64,000 nucleotides of DNA from Mugil cephalus (taxonomy: Eukaryota > Chordata > Actinopteri > Mugiliformes > Mugilidae): assembly GCF_022458985.1 (NCBI RefSeq), contig NC_061774.1:21794697-21858696 (forward strand). The letters run 5' to 3'. Within the stretch, counting starts at the first letter, position 1, and every line of letters begins with the position of its first letter. This document shows, piece after piece, positions 1-12,986 of this stretch. Under the pieces are notes generated by a model. That model did not search any database, was not told where the DNA came from, and was given only the letters and a program-made list of their open reading frames with translations. Both the position numbers and the translations under genes were made by a program.

Positions 1-386
1 TACCATGCTGGGTGAGGAATGAGTGATAATCAAAATAACAGCGTAGCAAGTGCTGTAATGAGTACGGCTCTACAGCTGGAGTCAACTCATCTCTGTGTGT
101 AGTTCCATTGTCACTGCAGCAACAGCCTTCAGTATAGAGTGTATCTTTGTCACATGTCTAGAGTAACTACAGTTCCCATTGTGATTTTGAAAGATAGTGC
201 TTCAGGGACTCTTAGATTCTGTAATCTTAGAGCAACCGATTTTCATTGTGTTTTTCTTTATGGCTGCTCTTCTTTGTTTTCTCAGGGTCACACGATCAAC
301 TGGTTTCCCCCTCAGCCTGCCTGGTGGTGGGGAAGGTGGTCAAAGGTGGAACGGGACTATTTGAACTAAAACAACCTCTGCAGTAG
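1..386 (+). CDS. polr1a: polr1a, last two exons (3' end of RNA polymerase I largest subunit)
   Basis: RPA194 is the catalytic largest subunit of RNA polymerase I, which makes pre-rRNA in the nucleolus. Bases 1-11 are the end of the penultimate exon (reading T-M-L then the first base of a Gly codon) with donor GTGAGG at 12. Intron 12-285 ends in a pyrimidine-rich tract and CAG. The last exon is 286-386; it completes the Gly codon and encodes 32 residues ending [26 protein letters not shown], stop TAG at 384-386. That C-terminus is the highly conserved end of vertebrate POLR1A, recalled from the family. The rest of the gene lies left of the window. Its position beside st3gal5 on the same strand matches known vertebrate synteny. 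The longer frame at 139-369 is the wrong frame of this exon. Confidence 0.93.
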
Positions 387-700
387 GTTAGCGGTGACTG
401 TGGTCACATATGAATGTGACGTAGGATTTTGAACTGAACTATTGCAACATGCGAGAGCACATGGATGTATACAGACACACACAACACTTCCTATCTCAGT
501 TTCCTACACACTGAGCTCTCACGCTGTCAATTTGAGAGTTAATGCAATTTAGTGGTAATCGAGTGACTTGGATTTTTCTCCGAGGATGAGTGAAATCGCT
601 GTATCATACTGTGTAAAAGGATGCAGAGTGGAGTGGGAGTTTCCTGCAAAGAAATTCAATGCAACACACAAAAAATAAAATGTTCAATTATTTTTTATTT
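387..700 (+). terminator. polr1a: polr1a 3' UTR and poly(A) signal
   Basis: Noncoding sequence follows the polr1a stop. The first good AATAAA hexamer is at 674-679, about 290 nt after the stop, and is a likely cleavage/polyadenylation signal. The sequence after it becomes very AT-rich, as in intergenic DNA. Confidence 0.6.
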
Positions 701-1640
701 GTATTTAATAATAAAAAATTAAAAGAAATGTGTAATTTAGTGTTTGTTATTATTAATATTATTATTATTCATAGTGATTATTCTAATGTTTTTTAGCATT
801 TGCACTACTTAAGCAAGGAGCTACTGCCCAACATTTTGTTATCTCCTCGCATATAAATGATTCTTGAATCATTTTTTATACCACATTTTTTGTAGATAAC
901 AAGAATATGTACTTAGAAATGATATAAAGCCACTTAAACATATCTCTTTCCAATTTAAGGTCAATCAGAGAGACTTTATTATGATCTGAATATTTCTTCA
1001 TAGTCATGTAACAGGTATTCTGGATGTATATGTGAGATAGATGGAGTTGTTTTTGTTAAAAGAGTAGGCAGTCAACATACAAACAAACATAAAGTACCTG
1101 ACAAATAAGTTTGTTTTTTTTTGTAGGTTTGAATTGCTGGGGTCAAATTTGTTGATAAAGTGTTAGTAAATTTGAAGGTAATAGGAGGGTTAGTGTTTTC
1201 ACGGAATCTAAACAGCCTAAAGTTGGATAATCACAATTTAAGGGCTTAAAACGTCTTGCATACAAGCATATTTTGCATTGTAGCTCTTAAATTACATTTA
1301 GTCAATCCTAACGTCCATTTACCGCTTCATTCGCTTTTTGTTCAATGTGTTGGTGGCAGCCACAGTTCAGTTTAGTTATAATATATAATATAACTACTGG
1401 CAGTTCACAGAAAGAAAACCACAAATGAAACCTGGAAGTGGAACTGCATAATATAACAAAGTTTGGACTGGCTGAGTTTATTAAAAGAAATCTCATCTCA
1501 AAGTGTCTGGGCCATTTGTCCACAATTCATTTTGTTTGTGAAAGTAGCTCTGAGTTTTCTTGTTTTTTTTTCGTATTTCGTGTAGGACTTAAATTGAACC
1601 CATAATTGTCTTAAAATATCTTCAAAAGTCTTAAATTTCA
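701..1640. other. polr1a-st3gal5 intergenic DNA, nothing recognised
   Basis: AT-rich noncoding DNA without a convincing exon, RNA gene or mobile element. Short open frames on either strand have no recognisable domain. Confidence 0.5.
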
Positions 1641-1649
1641 CTTGTTCAA

Positions 1650-1903
1650 ACCCAAATTCAAATTCACTGTGGTAGATGGATGGTTACGGGCTCTTATTAC
1701 GAAAGAACCGGAAAGGTCGGCGCTTGTGGAGGCCTCTGATTGGCTGATTATATCACAAGCGGTTTTGGAGCCCTCTGATTGGCTGGTCATTGCACTGGGC
1801 AGACTGTACCCCCAAGATGTGGCACACTGTATCTTAGACACGGAAAGCCATCACCATCATCGACATCACCAACATCATGTGTCGCTGTTGTTTATGGAAG
1901 GGT
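1650..1903 (+). promoter_or_regulatory. st3gal5: Probable st3gal5 promoter and upstream noncoding exon
   Basis: Two copies of CTCTGATTGGCTG, inverted CCAAT (NF-Y type) boxes, have GATTGG at 1738-1743 and 1777-1782. An ETS-like CCGGAA lies just upstream at 1708-1713. The stretch is more GC-rich than its surroundings, and a strong splice donor, GAAGG then GTAAGT, follows at about 1902. This is what a TATA-less vertebrate promoter with a 5' noncoding exon looks like. Assignment to st3gal5 is inferred from position: it is the only + strand gene downstream, and its start-codon exon has a splice acceptor and so needs an upstream exon. Transcription itself cannot be seen. No equivalent of this segment was found beside copies B, C or D. 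Confidence 0.5.
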
Positions 1904-4900
1904 AAGTAGTCAAGGCAACCAAGACTAGACAAGACAATGTATTTTAAACGATAAACCCTTCATCGAAACCGTGTAAACAGGTTTACAGTAGTTACGGCTG
2001 TCTCAGACCAAGAGAAGCGGCTAACGGTCAACCTGCTAGCACCGTAAACGGCAAATTAACGTCTAACTTAAAAGTGGCTTTTTTTTAAGGCTTTTTTTCT
2101 TTATTTTCTTTTTTTTTTATTTCGTTTCTACCCAGTTCTTGGAGCACTCTCTTAATTTACCAGATTTGTACCGATATGCGACGCTCCTTTCCTATGAATT
2201 ATTTAAATTTTGTCACTTGAATATACCTTTTTCGTTGCAGTTAACGTTACGGCGTAAGTGTCAAACATAACGTTAGCGGACCAAAAGCGAACCAGCAGAC
2301 GGTCTAATCTGGCCCGCAGCATGAATTACATAGAGTACATTTACAAAAATTACAATAGTGCAATGTTTCCCTGTCCTAATGTACAATTTTCAAACCAAAG
2401 TTTAGGCCTTTACAGAGGTTTGGAAGGTCTTTAATCTTGTCACTGTGTTGCAGTCAAATCAAACTTTTTTCTTTTTAACTATGGAAATCATTCCCCTTTT
2501 AAATCGACGCATTACATGCCCTTACTTTCCGTCTGTGATTAACTTGCTGGACGAACTGGATGTTAACACGCATATGAAAATCATGATGCAAATGTTTTAA
2601 CTTATGTGTGATTTGAATGGTGCAAAACACTGCTTTTACTTTACACTAGAGTAAAGATTAGAGTGAAGCTGCCTCTGTTGTTGATGATTATAACTGACAC
2701 CTGACCTAAACAGTGACAATGAGATGGGATGCTTTAACTGAAGGACGGCTGTTGTGTCCAGGGACCAGTTGAGACTGGACACAGTGACCATTTACTAAAA
2801 CAATTGTAACGATGAAACAAAAACTGAGCTGGGCTGGACTGGATAAATGGGAGTTTTCATGCTTGTGTGTTTGTGAATATGAGGATCCTTTTTCTTTTTA
2901 AATAAGGTTTAGTGTCCATATTATTTATTGTGGATTAACCTTTAAATTTGACTGTGAAAGGGATTAGGATTCACTTAATTTGGCATTTATTAACTGAAAC
3001 GCTGAGAGGAACATGTGTTTCTGTATTTTGATCCAAATATTACATTGACAGGGAGCTACTCTTATGTCAGCCTCAACGCCATATAAACAAACAAACAAGT
3101 CAAGATTACTTTTTAATCTGGACCAGTTTTAAGCAGTCTACTGTTAATAAACTCCAGGCTTGGGTAAATGTGCAAAAATCAGTCACAATTAAAGTAAAAA
3201 TGGGATCAAGCGCTATTTTGTATCACTTGAATTGACATTTATGTATTTATCTGCGCTAGTTACATTTTTTTTTTGTTTCTGTAATGAATTTCTTTCTGCA
3301 GATGAACAAAAAGGTGGATTTATGTGAGACAGGGGGCCTGTTCAGACCTGGCATTAAGATGCATCTGGGCATCGATGCAATGCCACTAAGTACTGTGTCA
3401 GACTGCATAAGATCATCCACATCCGATCTCAGTTTTGCTCTCTGTATTCAAAGACACCCCCAACATCGTCTCAAGTACAATATTTTACCACAGCCATCTG
3501 TAACGATCTCTAATGAAAAAGATGTATTATAAAGACAACGGTAACTGAGGAAATACTTTACCATATGTGGGTCCTGATACATCAACATGACTGCATCGGT
3601 AATTACCACAGAATCACACTCGTGTACTCATAATAAATACTTCTTTTGGAAATAACTAACTTAGATTTATAATTTTTTTTAGTTAGTTAACAGCTACAAG
3701 GACAGATTATTGTTAAATGCTGCCATTACTGATGAATAGACATCACTTACAGTGCATTTATATTTATAGCAGTCGTCAGTTTTGTTCTGAATAAATGAGA
3801 GAAAACTCCACTGACGCAGGATAAACTTGCTGAGTAGAGGCCGTCTTTAATGTGACTCAGGACATATTGCGCTTACACTACCAAAGGAATGTGGACACAT
3901 GTGGTCCACACCTCCTCCAAATGTGATCTAATGTGTCCTGCTGGTGTTCACTAGGGGTTATTCAGACTCGTGGACTCACTGGTGTGTCAAGCAGCATCGT
4001 GTCGACTAGTCACTGATCAGGTGTGTCGCACATTCACAGCTCATAGGCCATTTTAATGAAAACGTTGCAGGCCTGACCAACGTTTCGACGCAGAGTTCTT
4101 CTTCAGGTTACAAGAACAAAACACAGTGACAAGGGTTAAACGGATGCATGTGGGAAATTGGGTGTGTCTGCGTTCAAGGCTCTTCTGAAAGTGAGCTTGG
4201 GTTGAGGTTTTGCCAAAACTGACGGTGTTTATGGTGTTGCCATGGGTTACAGCTGACAGTAGACCGTGTCCACGCTTCTGTAAACTTGCAGAATAGCTCC
4301 TGCTTCTTCCTTTGTGTGAGACACTGCAGTATGTACAGTATTCAAGTATTGCTAAGCATTACGTTCTACTTTGTTTATATTAGTAGAAGGAAAAAACTCC
4401 TAAAACAAATTAATATTTGGTGTAAGCACTAATAAACTACAGCTACTACTAGGTTCTTCTTGAATATGACTTGGAAACACAACCATTGGAGAACTCAGCA
4501 CAGTTCTTCTGGGGATCTTGTCTGTCTCATTCTCTCATCATGTTGGCTAATCCCATTTTACTCTTTGGTTTCCTGTGGCTCACGCCCTAAAGCAGCAACT
4601 AAAATGAAACTATATTTTATTTACAGTAAAGCAATTTAGTACTGTATATTCCTCAGTGAACCCTCTTTGTACATCTCACAATTTGAAACAACACTTCTGC
4701 AAATTAATAACAATAATCAATATTTATATCAAGAGAACAATCCACAGTTTATTTATCAACACACGTGACCACAGAAATGCGAGAGGCTTTTGGGGATTAG
4801 ATCCAATCGTTACATGAGCATATTTAAGGGAGAGAAGGAAAGGCTTTGCCTTTAACAACAACAACGAAAAAAAACACCATTAATGTGGCTAATGATTAGT

Positions 4901-4940
4901 GGACTTCTGTTGACAGTATGTGTCCTCCCTGTGTGTCCAG
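1904..4940 (+). other. Presumed 5' intron of st3gal5 copy A
   Basis: About 3 kb of noncoding DNA between the putative promoter exon and the exon with the start codon. No exon with family similarity was found; the open frame at 3284-3532 has no recognisable domain. Bases about 4061-4108 hold a small Penelope-like or SINE-like motif listed separately. From about 4664 the sequence becomes shared with the DNA upstream of copies B, C and D. Confidence 0.45.
4061..4108 (-). repeat. Short retroelement-end motif, possibly Penelope/hammerhead type
   Basis: On the minus strand this reads CCTGAAGAAG, a short spacer, then GTCGAAACGTTGGTCAGG. CTGANGA followed by CGAAAC is the conserved core order of hammerhead ribozyme motifs carried by Penelope-like element ends, and similar strings recur in fish repeats. 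The helix between the two cores is poorly paired here, so it may be only a degenerate repeat end. Confidence 0.3.
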
Positions 4941-5025
4941 GACAACATCGCTGAAAGCCAGAGGGCTTCAGTCTTCGGCAGTGAGACCAGAAGAGTTCCC
5001 AGGGTGCACTGTGAAGGAGAACAAC
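4941..5025 (+). other. st3gal5: 5' UTR part of the start-codon exon, st3gal5 copy A
   Basis: The exon holding the ATG at 5026 probably begins after the pyrimidine-rich acceptor ending TGTGTGTCCAG at 4940 (a second possible AG is at 4915-4916). The segment is conserved in all four copies, including the untranslated bases. The ATG follows GAACAAC, an acceptable initiation context. Confidence 0.55.
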
Positions 5026-8000
5026 ATGAAACTCACTAAACGCTGGACACCACACAGGTGATAACCTCTCAACACGACACAAAGACTCCTACTGTTCTCT
5101 GTGTAGTGGCTACACAGACATCTGACTTGGTCTGTCCTGCCCTAAAAGCAGAACAGCCGTACCATTCATCCCTCATTAATCTCATTTCTCATGTGGGGCT
5201 TTTTGGGTTGAAAAATGCGCTAGTAGTGAAAAGAGATGCTTTATGGCAACATATAGAAAAGTCTTAAGAAGAACCACAGTCATGCTGATGCGTTGTTTGT
5301 TTCAGATGAACCTCTTTGTCATCCCTGACACGGTTCTTTCTGAAAACAGGTTCCTCCTGTTATGTCACGCACTCTCTTTACACATGTAAAGAATGAAGAA
5401 AGGCAACATTTTAATGACTAGCATACATGTCGTATGTTGCTGTGTGCTTTCCACTGAGTCCTCCACAGGAAGCACACTTTGGCTTGATATAAGAAAACAG
5501 GATATGGCAGCTTTACCATCTGTAGCTATTCTGTTGTTACTACCATCTTTCGTCTCACAGGATGTTGGCAAGCGTTATTTATAATGTAGTGTCACTTAAA
5601 ACGCCACATCTGTGTAGCATGCTCCTCTCAGTGTGCGTGATGTGTCTAATGTAGGTACTATTCTCTTTTCCCCATTTCTCTTCTAAAATCCCGTCTTCCT
5701 GTGCAAACATTGTAGAAGTTCCTACTCCAGGGTTTGGAATAAAATGTAGTTACTTTAATGTTAAAGAGCAAGGAGTATGGAGCTTAAAGTTTCCCTGGCT
5801 TGGGCCTGTCTCAGGGCTACTTCAAGATTAAGACTTGTGTCTCTGTAACAACAATCAAATAGTCTCATTTGTTTTCTTTCTAAATGCAAGAACTTTGCAT
5901 TTAATGCTGCTATATTACAAAAAAAATAAATAAAAAATTTATTCATATGCATACATTTGGCTACTACTTTCTTTAAGAGTCCCGCTGGACTCATGAATAT
6001 TAAGAAAGAGTAGAACTGTGCGGTCCTCTAAGTAAGGTTCCGGAGGTTGAGGTGATTTGCTGTAGGAGCCTCTAAAAAGCCATCTGAGCTAAGATCATAA
6101 CACAGCAGTGACAGATTTCCTTTGATCGTGCTTTGAGGGACTCATTACCGGAAGTGAATTGTGTACGATGGGGTGAGTGCTGGTAGCACAGTTTGGTGCA
6201 GCTTTGGTTTCCTTTACACATAAACCGATGAATATGGGGGAGAGGATAATCTGGAAGTTAATGTGAGGTGAGAAGGGAAATCACCACTCTTGCAATGACG
6301 ATCTTGAAATCAGCGTCTCTTTACTAAAGCAGAATCTCACACAACACAAGGTTGTGGGAGAGGAGCTCCCCGAACAGAAAATGAAACAATATTTAGTATT
6401 TCTACACAATGGTGGGTTATCTTCGAAAGTATCTTCAGTTGCAACTAGCAACAAGTAAGTTATTTATTCTCTGGAAGGAGGGAATAACTTTAAAATGATA
6501 CCAAGTCCTCTGACCTCCTGAACTCTCCTTGAACCGATTGGTTCTCTACAGAAACAAGGCACATATTTATGAATGAATACAACCTCTTTACTATGACCTA
6601 CTATTGTTCTATCAGTTAATAAATCACGTATCTCAGTTCTCAAAACTCAAAGCTCTTTGTACTTCTCTTCATCAGGCCCTGTAGAAAGCAGAGAGACTGT
6701 ATTCCCACATGATATAAATTCTCCAGTCCTCTACGTCTCTACACTAGCTGGGTTAACGTCGAGCCAAATATTCTGATTACAAACGGTTTAGATGCCCAAA
6801 CCAATGAAAATTCTCCATATAAACACCTCAACTGGAATGAACAAAAGTCATGTAAACTGAATCGTACAGAAGTCAGGCTCCACTCTCTCTGCACATGCTC
6901 TGCCTCGAGCCATTCAAAAGAAGAAGAAGACGAACGGTATGTTTTCATCGATCTGTGCATGTCACATGTCTGTAAAACAGCCATCTGATTAAAAGTAGTG
7001 CTACATCAGATTGTAAACATCAGATTGGAATAGATCACCTCACATGCAAACAGCTGACCTGAAACCTTCAGTCAGAATGATTTCTATCAGAATGAGAAAA
7101 AAGTCTCCATGTAAACCCAGCTACTGTGACCACGGTTTACATGCATTTGTCTTAAATGCTGTAATGCCAAAGCACAGTGATCACCTGTGGCCCCTCTCAT
7201 TACTTAACTTGTAGATCCAGTGCTTTAAAGGAGAAATGAAACATCCTCATACTGCAAACTATATACGGAATTACACTGTTGCTGTAGTAAAATATTAAAA
7301 AGGTGCTAAAATCAGAGATTTAAGAAGTTTATTTTTCATAGTTTCTTCATAGCTAGCTCGCTAGTGGCTCGCCATTTTGAAGTGACGTAATGGAATATAT
7401 CACAGGGTTGGTTGGGTCTCTCTGAGCACTGTTGGAAATGGACGTGGGTGAAATGGAAAGAGATCTTGAGCCTGCTAAAAATCCTATTAGATATGCTTTT
7501 GAACCAATGCAGCGTGGGAACTGAGCAGTGGTGCCGCTAAGAGTGGAAGAAGTGGTGAATACAGTGGTTTGGAGAGAAGAGCGTGTTGGCAACGCCACCG
7601 GGCGTCACAGTGGCTATTGTACAAAGATGCCACTGTTTCAGACCTGGACCTTTTACTCCGCGGTCTGTCCTGTATCAGCAGGGTGTCTACTTTTCACACT
7701 ATATGTCGGGAGGTGGACGCACTATTCGTCTTTCTCCAGCTCTCTCTTCTCTCTTTCACTGAGAGAAATAGGGATCACCAATCCAACCAAGACATGGCAG
7801 CACCCATGCTATGAAAAAACATGACGACCATTGTATTTTGTCTTGATGCGCTAACATCAGATGCTGTTTTTTTGACTGAATGCTTCGTTTCCCCCTTAAT
7901 TTGCATTTAGCGTTGGGACAGCGTTTATCTTTACCATCAATGTCAGTCAGCTGAATGAATGGTTGACGCGTAAGTTCATGCATTTCCATTTGGCCTTCCG

Positions 8001-11000
8001 TGAGCACGCAGTAACATCAGCATACCCAAATTAACAATGTAAGAGTTGATCTTAACACTTTTAAAGTGTCAATATGGGTCCACACCTCAGAGTGTTAATT
8101 TAACACTTTTTCGAGTGTTGGTACCTTTACACTAAGTTAGTGTAAATTTGACTCTTCTTGTAGTTAAATTTAACACACTGCCTAACACCAACCTCGATTT
8201 TTTTTTAATCGAGGTGAAGTTAGTTTGATATTGGATGTTCGGATATTCGACAGATAGTCAAAATAAATAGAATAGTTCTCCTTTGTAGTACCAACCACAC
8301 ACACCTTTTTTTTTTACACCCATTGTATGCACACTCTATTTTATATGATTTTTTTAAGGAAAAGACATTATTTTCTATAAGGAATGGTCTCTTTTTTTCA
8401 ATACCTCCCAAGTCATGTGACACCTGGCTTTTCCACAATATCCAACCAACTTCACTTCTGTGTTTTACCAACACTTTTATGTAGTGTTATCAATTAACTC
8501 TCAGAGGACTATTTCTTAACTACACAAGTGTTACCCCCGTAACACTTAAAAGGTGTCAATATAATTCTTATATAATCCTACAAAAAAATACTTGGAAAAT
8601 AGACTTTATTAAAATAAATAGGTAGTCATGTTTGGCAGTTCAAAAACATTTATTTTCAAACTTGCACCACAAATATTAGAACGTGCAACAGTAAAGGCAC
8701 GGTGTAGCGTTAGCACCACTTTAGCACGCTAGCGAGCAACTCCGAACCATTAGCATCATCTTATCACGTTTTACATCTATGGTAACAAAGTGCATGACTC
8801 GTGTCACTCAGCCAAAACGTCAGGCCAAACGTACCGTTTACTGCCGTTACTCACTTTCTATGTTACAGTGAGGCCAGGCGTGCGTGCTAACCTCCAGCTC
8901 ATTAAGCAGGTGTTCGGGTGGTTAGTAACAGCAAGACGAGTATAGTTTCCGTGGCTCACCGCTGCAAAATGACTTCGGGTGTCCGACGAGAAATGGGGGT
9001 GGGGGCCTTTAAATACAGGATCAGAGTTTAGAGGTAGAAGCTCGGAGTTAATGTTTAATATTTATATTTAAACATTTACACCTAGAGGTTTAATTTAGTG
9101 ACACTTCCTTTTTACACTCGCTTTTGACGACAACTATTTATTGACTGAGACTTAATTATAATGGGTTAACTCTACCCAGAGTATAATTAACTCTACTAGT
9201 GTATGTCTAGTTTAACACCAAGAATTCAACTCTTCTCAATTTGCTGTGCAGTATTCAAACTATAACATCTACCACTGGTCACTATTTATTTGTTCACGTT
9301 CTAAAACTCTACATGCTCAGCCTCTTTGCTGTTTGCCAGCTTGTTTCCTTTCATTGTTTCAAACACACTCTTCTCTTACTTAGTACTTCAAGATTAAGAC
9401 TTGTGTCTCTGTAATAACAATCAAATAGTCTCATTTGTTTTCTTTCTAAATGCAAGAACTTTGCATTTAATGCTGCTATATTACAAAAAAAATAAAAATT
9501 TATTCATATGCATACATTTGGCTACTACTTTCTTTAAGAGTCCCGCTGGACTCATGAATATTAAGAAAGAGTAGAACTGTGCGGTCCTCAGAGTAAGGTT
9601 CCGGAGGTTGAGGTGATTTGCTGTAGGAGCCTCTAAAAAGCCATCTGAGCTAAGATCATAACACAGCAGTGACAGATTTCCTTTGATCGTGCTTTGAGGG
9701 ACTCATTACCGGAAGTGAATTGTGTACAATGGGGTGAGCGCTGGTAGCACAGTTTGGTGCAGCTTTGGTTTCCTTTACACATAAACCGATGAATATGGGG
9801 GAGAGGATAATCTGGAAGTTAATGTGAGGTGAGAAGGGAAATCACCACTCTTGCAATGACGATCTTGAAATCAGCGTCTCTTTACTAAAGCAGAATCTCA
9901 CACAACACAAGGTTGTGGGAGAGGAGCTCCCCGAACAGAAAATGAAACAATATTTAGTATTTCTACACAATGGTGGGTTATCTTCGAAAGTATCTTCAGT
10001 TGCAACTAGCAACAAGTAAGTTATTTATTCTCTGGAAGGAGGGAATAACTTTAAAATGATACCAAGTCCTCTGACCTCCTGAACTCTCCTTGAACCGATT
10101 GGTTCTCTACAGAAACAAGGCACATATTTATGAATGAATACAACCTCTTTACTATGACCTACTATTGTTCTATCAGTTAATAAATCACGTATCTCAGTTC
10201 TCAAAACTTAAAGCTCTTTGTACTTCTCTTCATCAGCCCCTGTAGAAAGCAGAGAGACTGTATTCCCACATGATATAAATTCTCCAGTCCTCTACGTCTC
10301 TACACTAGCTGGGTTTACATCGAGCCAAATATTCCGATTACAAACGGTTTAGATGCCCAAACCAATGAAAATTCTCCATATAAACACCTCAACTGGAATG
10401 AACAAAAGTCATGTAAACTGAATCGTACAGAAGTCAGGCTCCACTCTCTCTGCACATGCTCTGCCTCGAGCCATTCAAAAGAAGAAGAAGACGAACGGTA
10501 TGTTTTCATCGATCTGTGCATGTCACATGTCTGTAAAACAGCCATCTGATTAAAAGTAGTGCTACATCAGATTGTAAACATCAGATTGGAATAGATCACC
10601 TCACATGCAAACAGCTGACCTGAAACCTTCAGTCAGAATGATTTCTATCAGAATGAGAAAAAAGTCTCCATGTAAACCCAGCTACTGTGACCACGGTTTA
10701 CATGCATCTGTCTTAAATGCTGTAATGCCAAAGCACAGTGATCACCTGTGGCCCCTCTCATTACTTAACTTGTAGATCCAGTCCTTAAAAGGAGAAATGA
10801 AACATCCTCGTACTGCAAACTATATACGGAATTACACTGTTGCTGTAGTAAAATATTAAAAAGGTGCTAAAATCAGAGATTTAAGAAGTTTATTTTTCAT
10901 AGTTTCTTCATAGCTAGCTCGCTAGTGGCTCGCCATTTTGAAGTGACGTAATGGAATATATCACAGGGTTGGTTGGGTCTCTCTGAGCACTGTTGGAAAT

Positions 11001-12945
11001 GGACGTGGGTGAAATGGAAAGAGATCTTGAGCCTGCTAAAAATCCTATTAGATATGCTTTTGAACCAATGCAGCGTGGGAACTGAGCAGTGGTGCCGCTA
11101 AGAGTGGAAGAAGTGGTGAATACAGTGGTTTGGAGAGAAGAGCGTGTTGGCAACGCCACCGGGCGTCACAGTGGCTATTGTACAAAGATGCCACTGTTTC
11201 AGACCTGGACCTTTTAATCTGCGGTCTGTCCTGTATCAGCAGGGTGTCTACTTTTCACATTATATGTCTTTCTCCAGCTCTCTCTTCTCTCTTTCACTGA
11301 GAGAAATAGGGATCACCAATCCAACCAAGACATGGCAGCACCCATGCTACGAAAAAACATGACGACCATTGTATTTTGTCTTGATGCGCTAACATCAGAT
11401 GCTGTTTTTTTGACTGAATGCTTCGTTTCCCCCTTAATTTGCATTTAGCGTTGGGACAGCGTTTATCTTTACCATCAATGTCAGTCAGCTGAATGATGAA
11501 TGAATGAATGAATGGTTGACGCGTAAGTTCATGCATTTCCATTTTGCCTTCCGTGAGCACGCAGTAACATCAGCATACCCAAATTAACAATGTAAGAGTT
11601 GATCTTAACACTTTTAAAGTGTCAATATGGGTCCACACCTCAGAGTGTTAATTTAACACTTTTTCGAGTGTTGGTACCTTTACACTAAGTTAGTGTAAAT
11701 TTGACTCTTCTTGTAGTTAAATTTAACACACTGCCTAACACCAACCAGTGTTTTTTTTTTTAACCGAGGTGAAGTTAGTTTGATATTGGATGTTCGGATA
11801 TTCGACAGACAGTCAAAGTAAGGAACTGTGTCTTTTTTTCCCAGTACCTCCTAAGCCATGTGGATGCAGAATAGTTCTCCTTTGTAGTACCAACCACACA
11901 CACCTTTTTTTTTACACCCATTGTATGCACACTCTATTTTATATGATTTTTTTAAGGAAAAGACATTATTTTCTATAAGGAATGGTCTCTTTTTTTCAAT
12001 ACCTCCCAAGTCATGTGACACCTGGCTTTTCCACAATATCCAACCAACTTCACTTCTGTGTTTTACCAACACTTTTATGTAGTGTTATCAATTAACTCTC
12101 AGAGGACTATTTCTTAACTACACAAGTGTTACCCCCGTAACACTTAAAAGGTGTCAATATAATTCTTATATAATCCTACAAAAAAATACTTGGAAAATAG
12201 ACTTTATTAAAATAAATAGGTAGTCATGTTTGGCAGTTCAAAAACATTTATTTTCAAACTTGCACCACAAATATTAGAACGTGCAACAGTAAAGGCACGG
12301 TGTAGCGTTAGCACCACTTTAGCACGCTAGCGAGCAACTCCGAACCATTAGCATCATCTTATCACGTTTTACATCTATGGTAACAAAGTGCATGACTCGT
12401 GTCACTCAGCCAAAACGTCAGGCCAAACGTACCGTTTACTGCCGTTACTCACTTTCTATGTTATAGTGAGGCCAGGCGTGCGTGCTAACCTCTAGCTCAT
12501 TAAGCAGGTGTTCGGGTGGTTAGTAACAGCACGACGAGTATAGTTTCCGTGGCTCACCGCTGCAAAATGACTTCGGGTGTCCGACGAGAAATGGGGGTGG
12601 GGGCCTTTAAATACAGGATCAGAGTTTAGAGTTAGAAGCTCGGAGTTAATGTTTAATATTAATATTTAAACATTTACACCTAGAGGTTTGATTTAGTGAC
12701 ACTTCCTTTTTACACTCGCTTTTGACAACAACTATTTATTGACTGAGACTTAATTATAATGGGTTAACTCTACCCAGAGTATAATTAACTCTACTAGTGT
12801 ATGTCTAGTTTAACACCAAGAATTCAACTCTTCTCAATTTGCTGTGCAGTATTCAAACTATAACATCTACCACTGGTCACTATTTATTTGTTCACGTTCT
12901 AAAACTCTACATGCTCAGCTTGTTTCCTTTCATTGTTTCAAACAC

Positions 12946-12986
<41 letters not shown>

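Larger units (their letters stand above)
5818..9383. repeat. 3.57 kb tandem duplication in intron 1 of copy A, first unit
   Basis: The string starting TACTTCAAGATTAAGACTTG at 5818 recurs at 9384, and the two stretches stay near-identical for about 3.56 kb with only scattered substitutions and small indels. The unit contains a MITE (6747-7121), AT-rich intron DNA and an AGTGTTA-rich element (8022-9254). It ends just short of the exon 2 acceptor region, so no exon is duplicated. The unit is absent from the roughly 0.7-1.9 kb first introns of copies B, C and D. Confidence 0.95.
9384..12948. repeat. 3.57 kb tandem duplication in intron 1 of copy A, second unit
   Basis: Direct copy of 5818-9383 in the same orientation. 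Differences include loss of a few bases in an A-rich run near 9490, a short extra ATGA repeat near 11500, a small rearrangement near 11820-11880 and loss of about 20 bases near 12915. The unit runs into the GT microsatellite before exon 2. The very high similarity suggests a recent duplication or ongoing gene conversion. Confidence 0.95.

Noticed and set aside
139-369. 76-codon open frame on the + strand
   Set aside because: It overlaps the last exon of polr1a in the wrong frame; the correct frame ends [12 protein letters not shown].
3284-3532. 82-codon open frame in the upstream intron of copy A
   Set aside because: No recognisable domain, no duplicate in the other copies and no sign of coding constraint.
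6739-6984. Conserved 81-codon minus frame repeated at 10315-10545
   Set aside because: Lies inside a MITE and is repeated only because of the tandem duplication; no domain.
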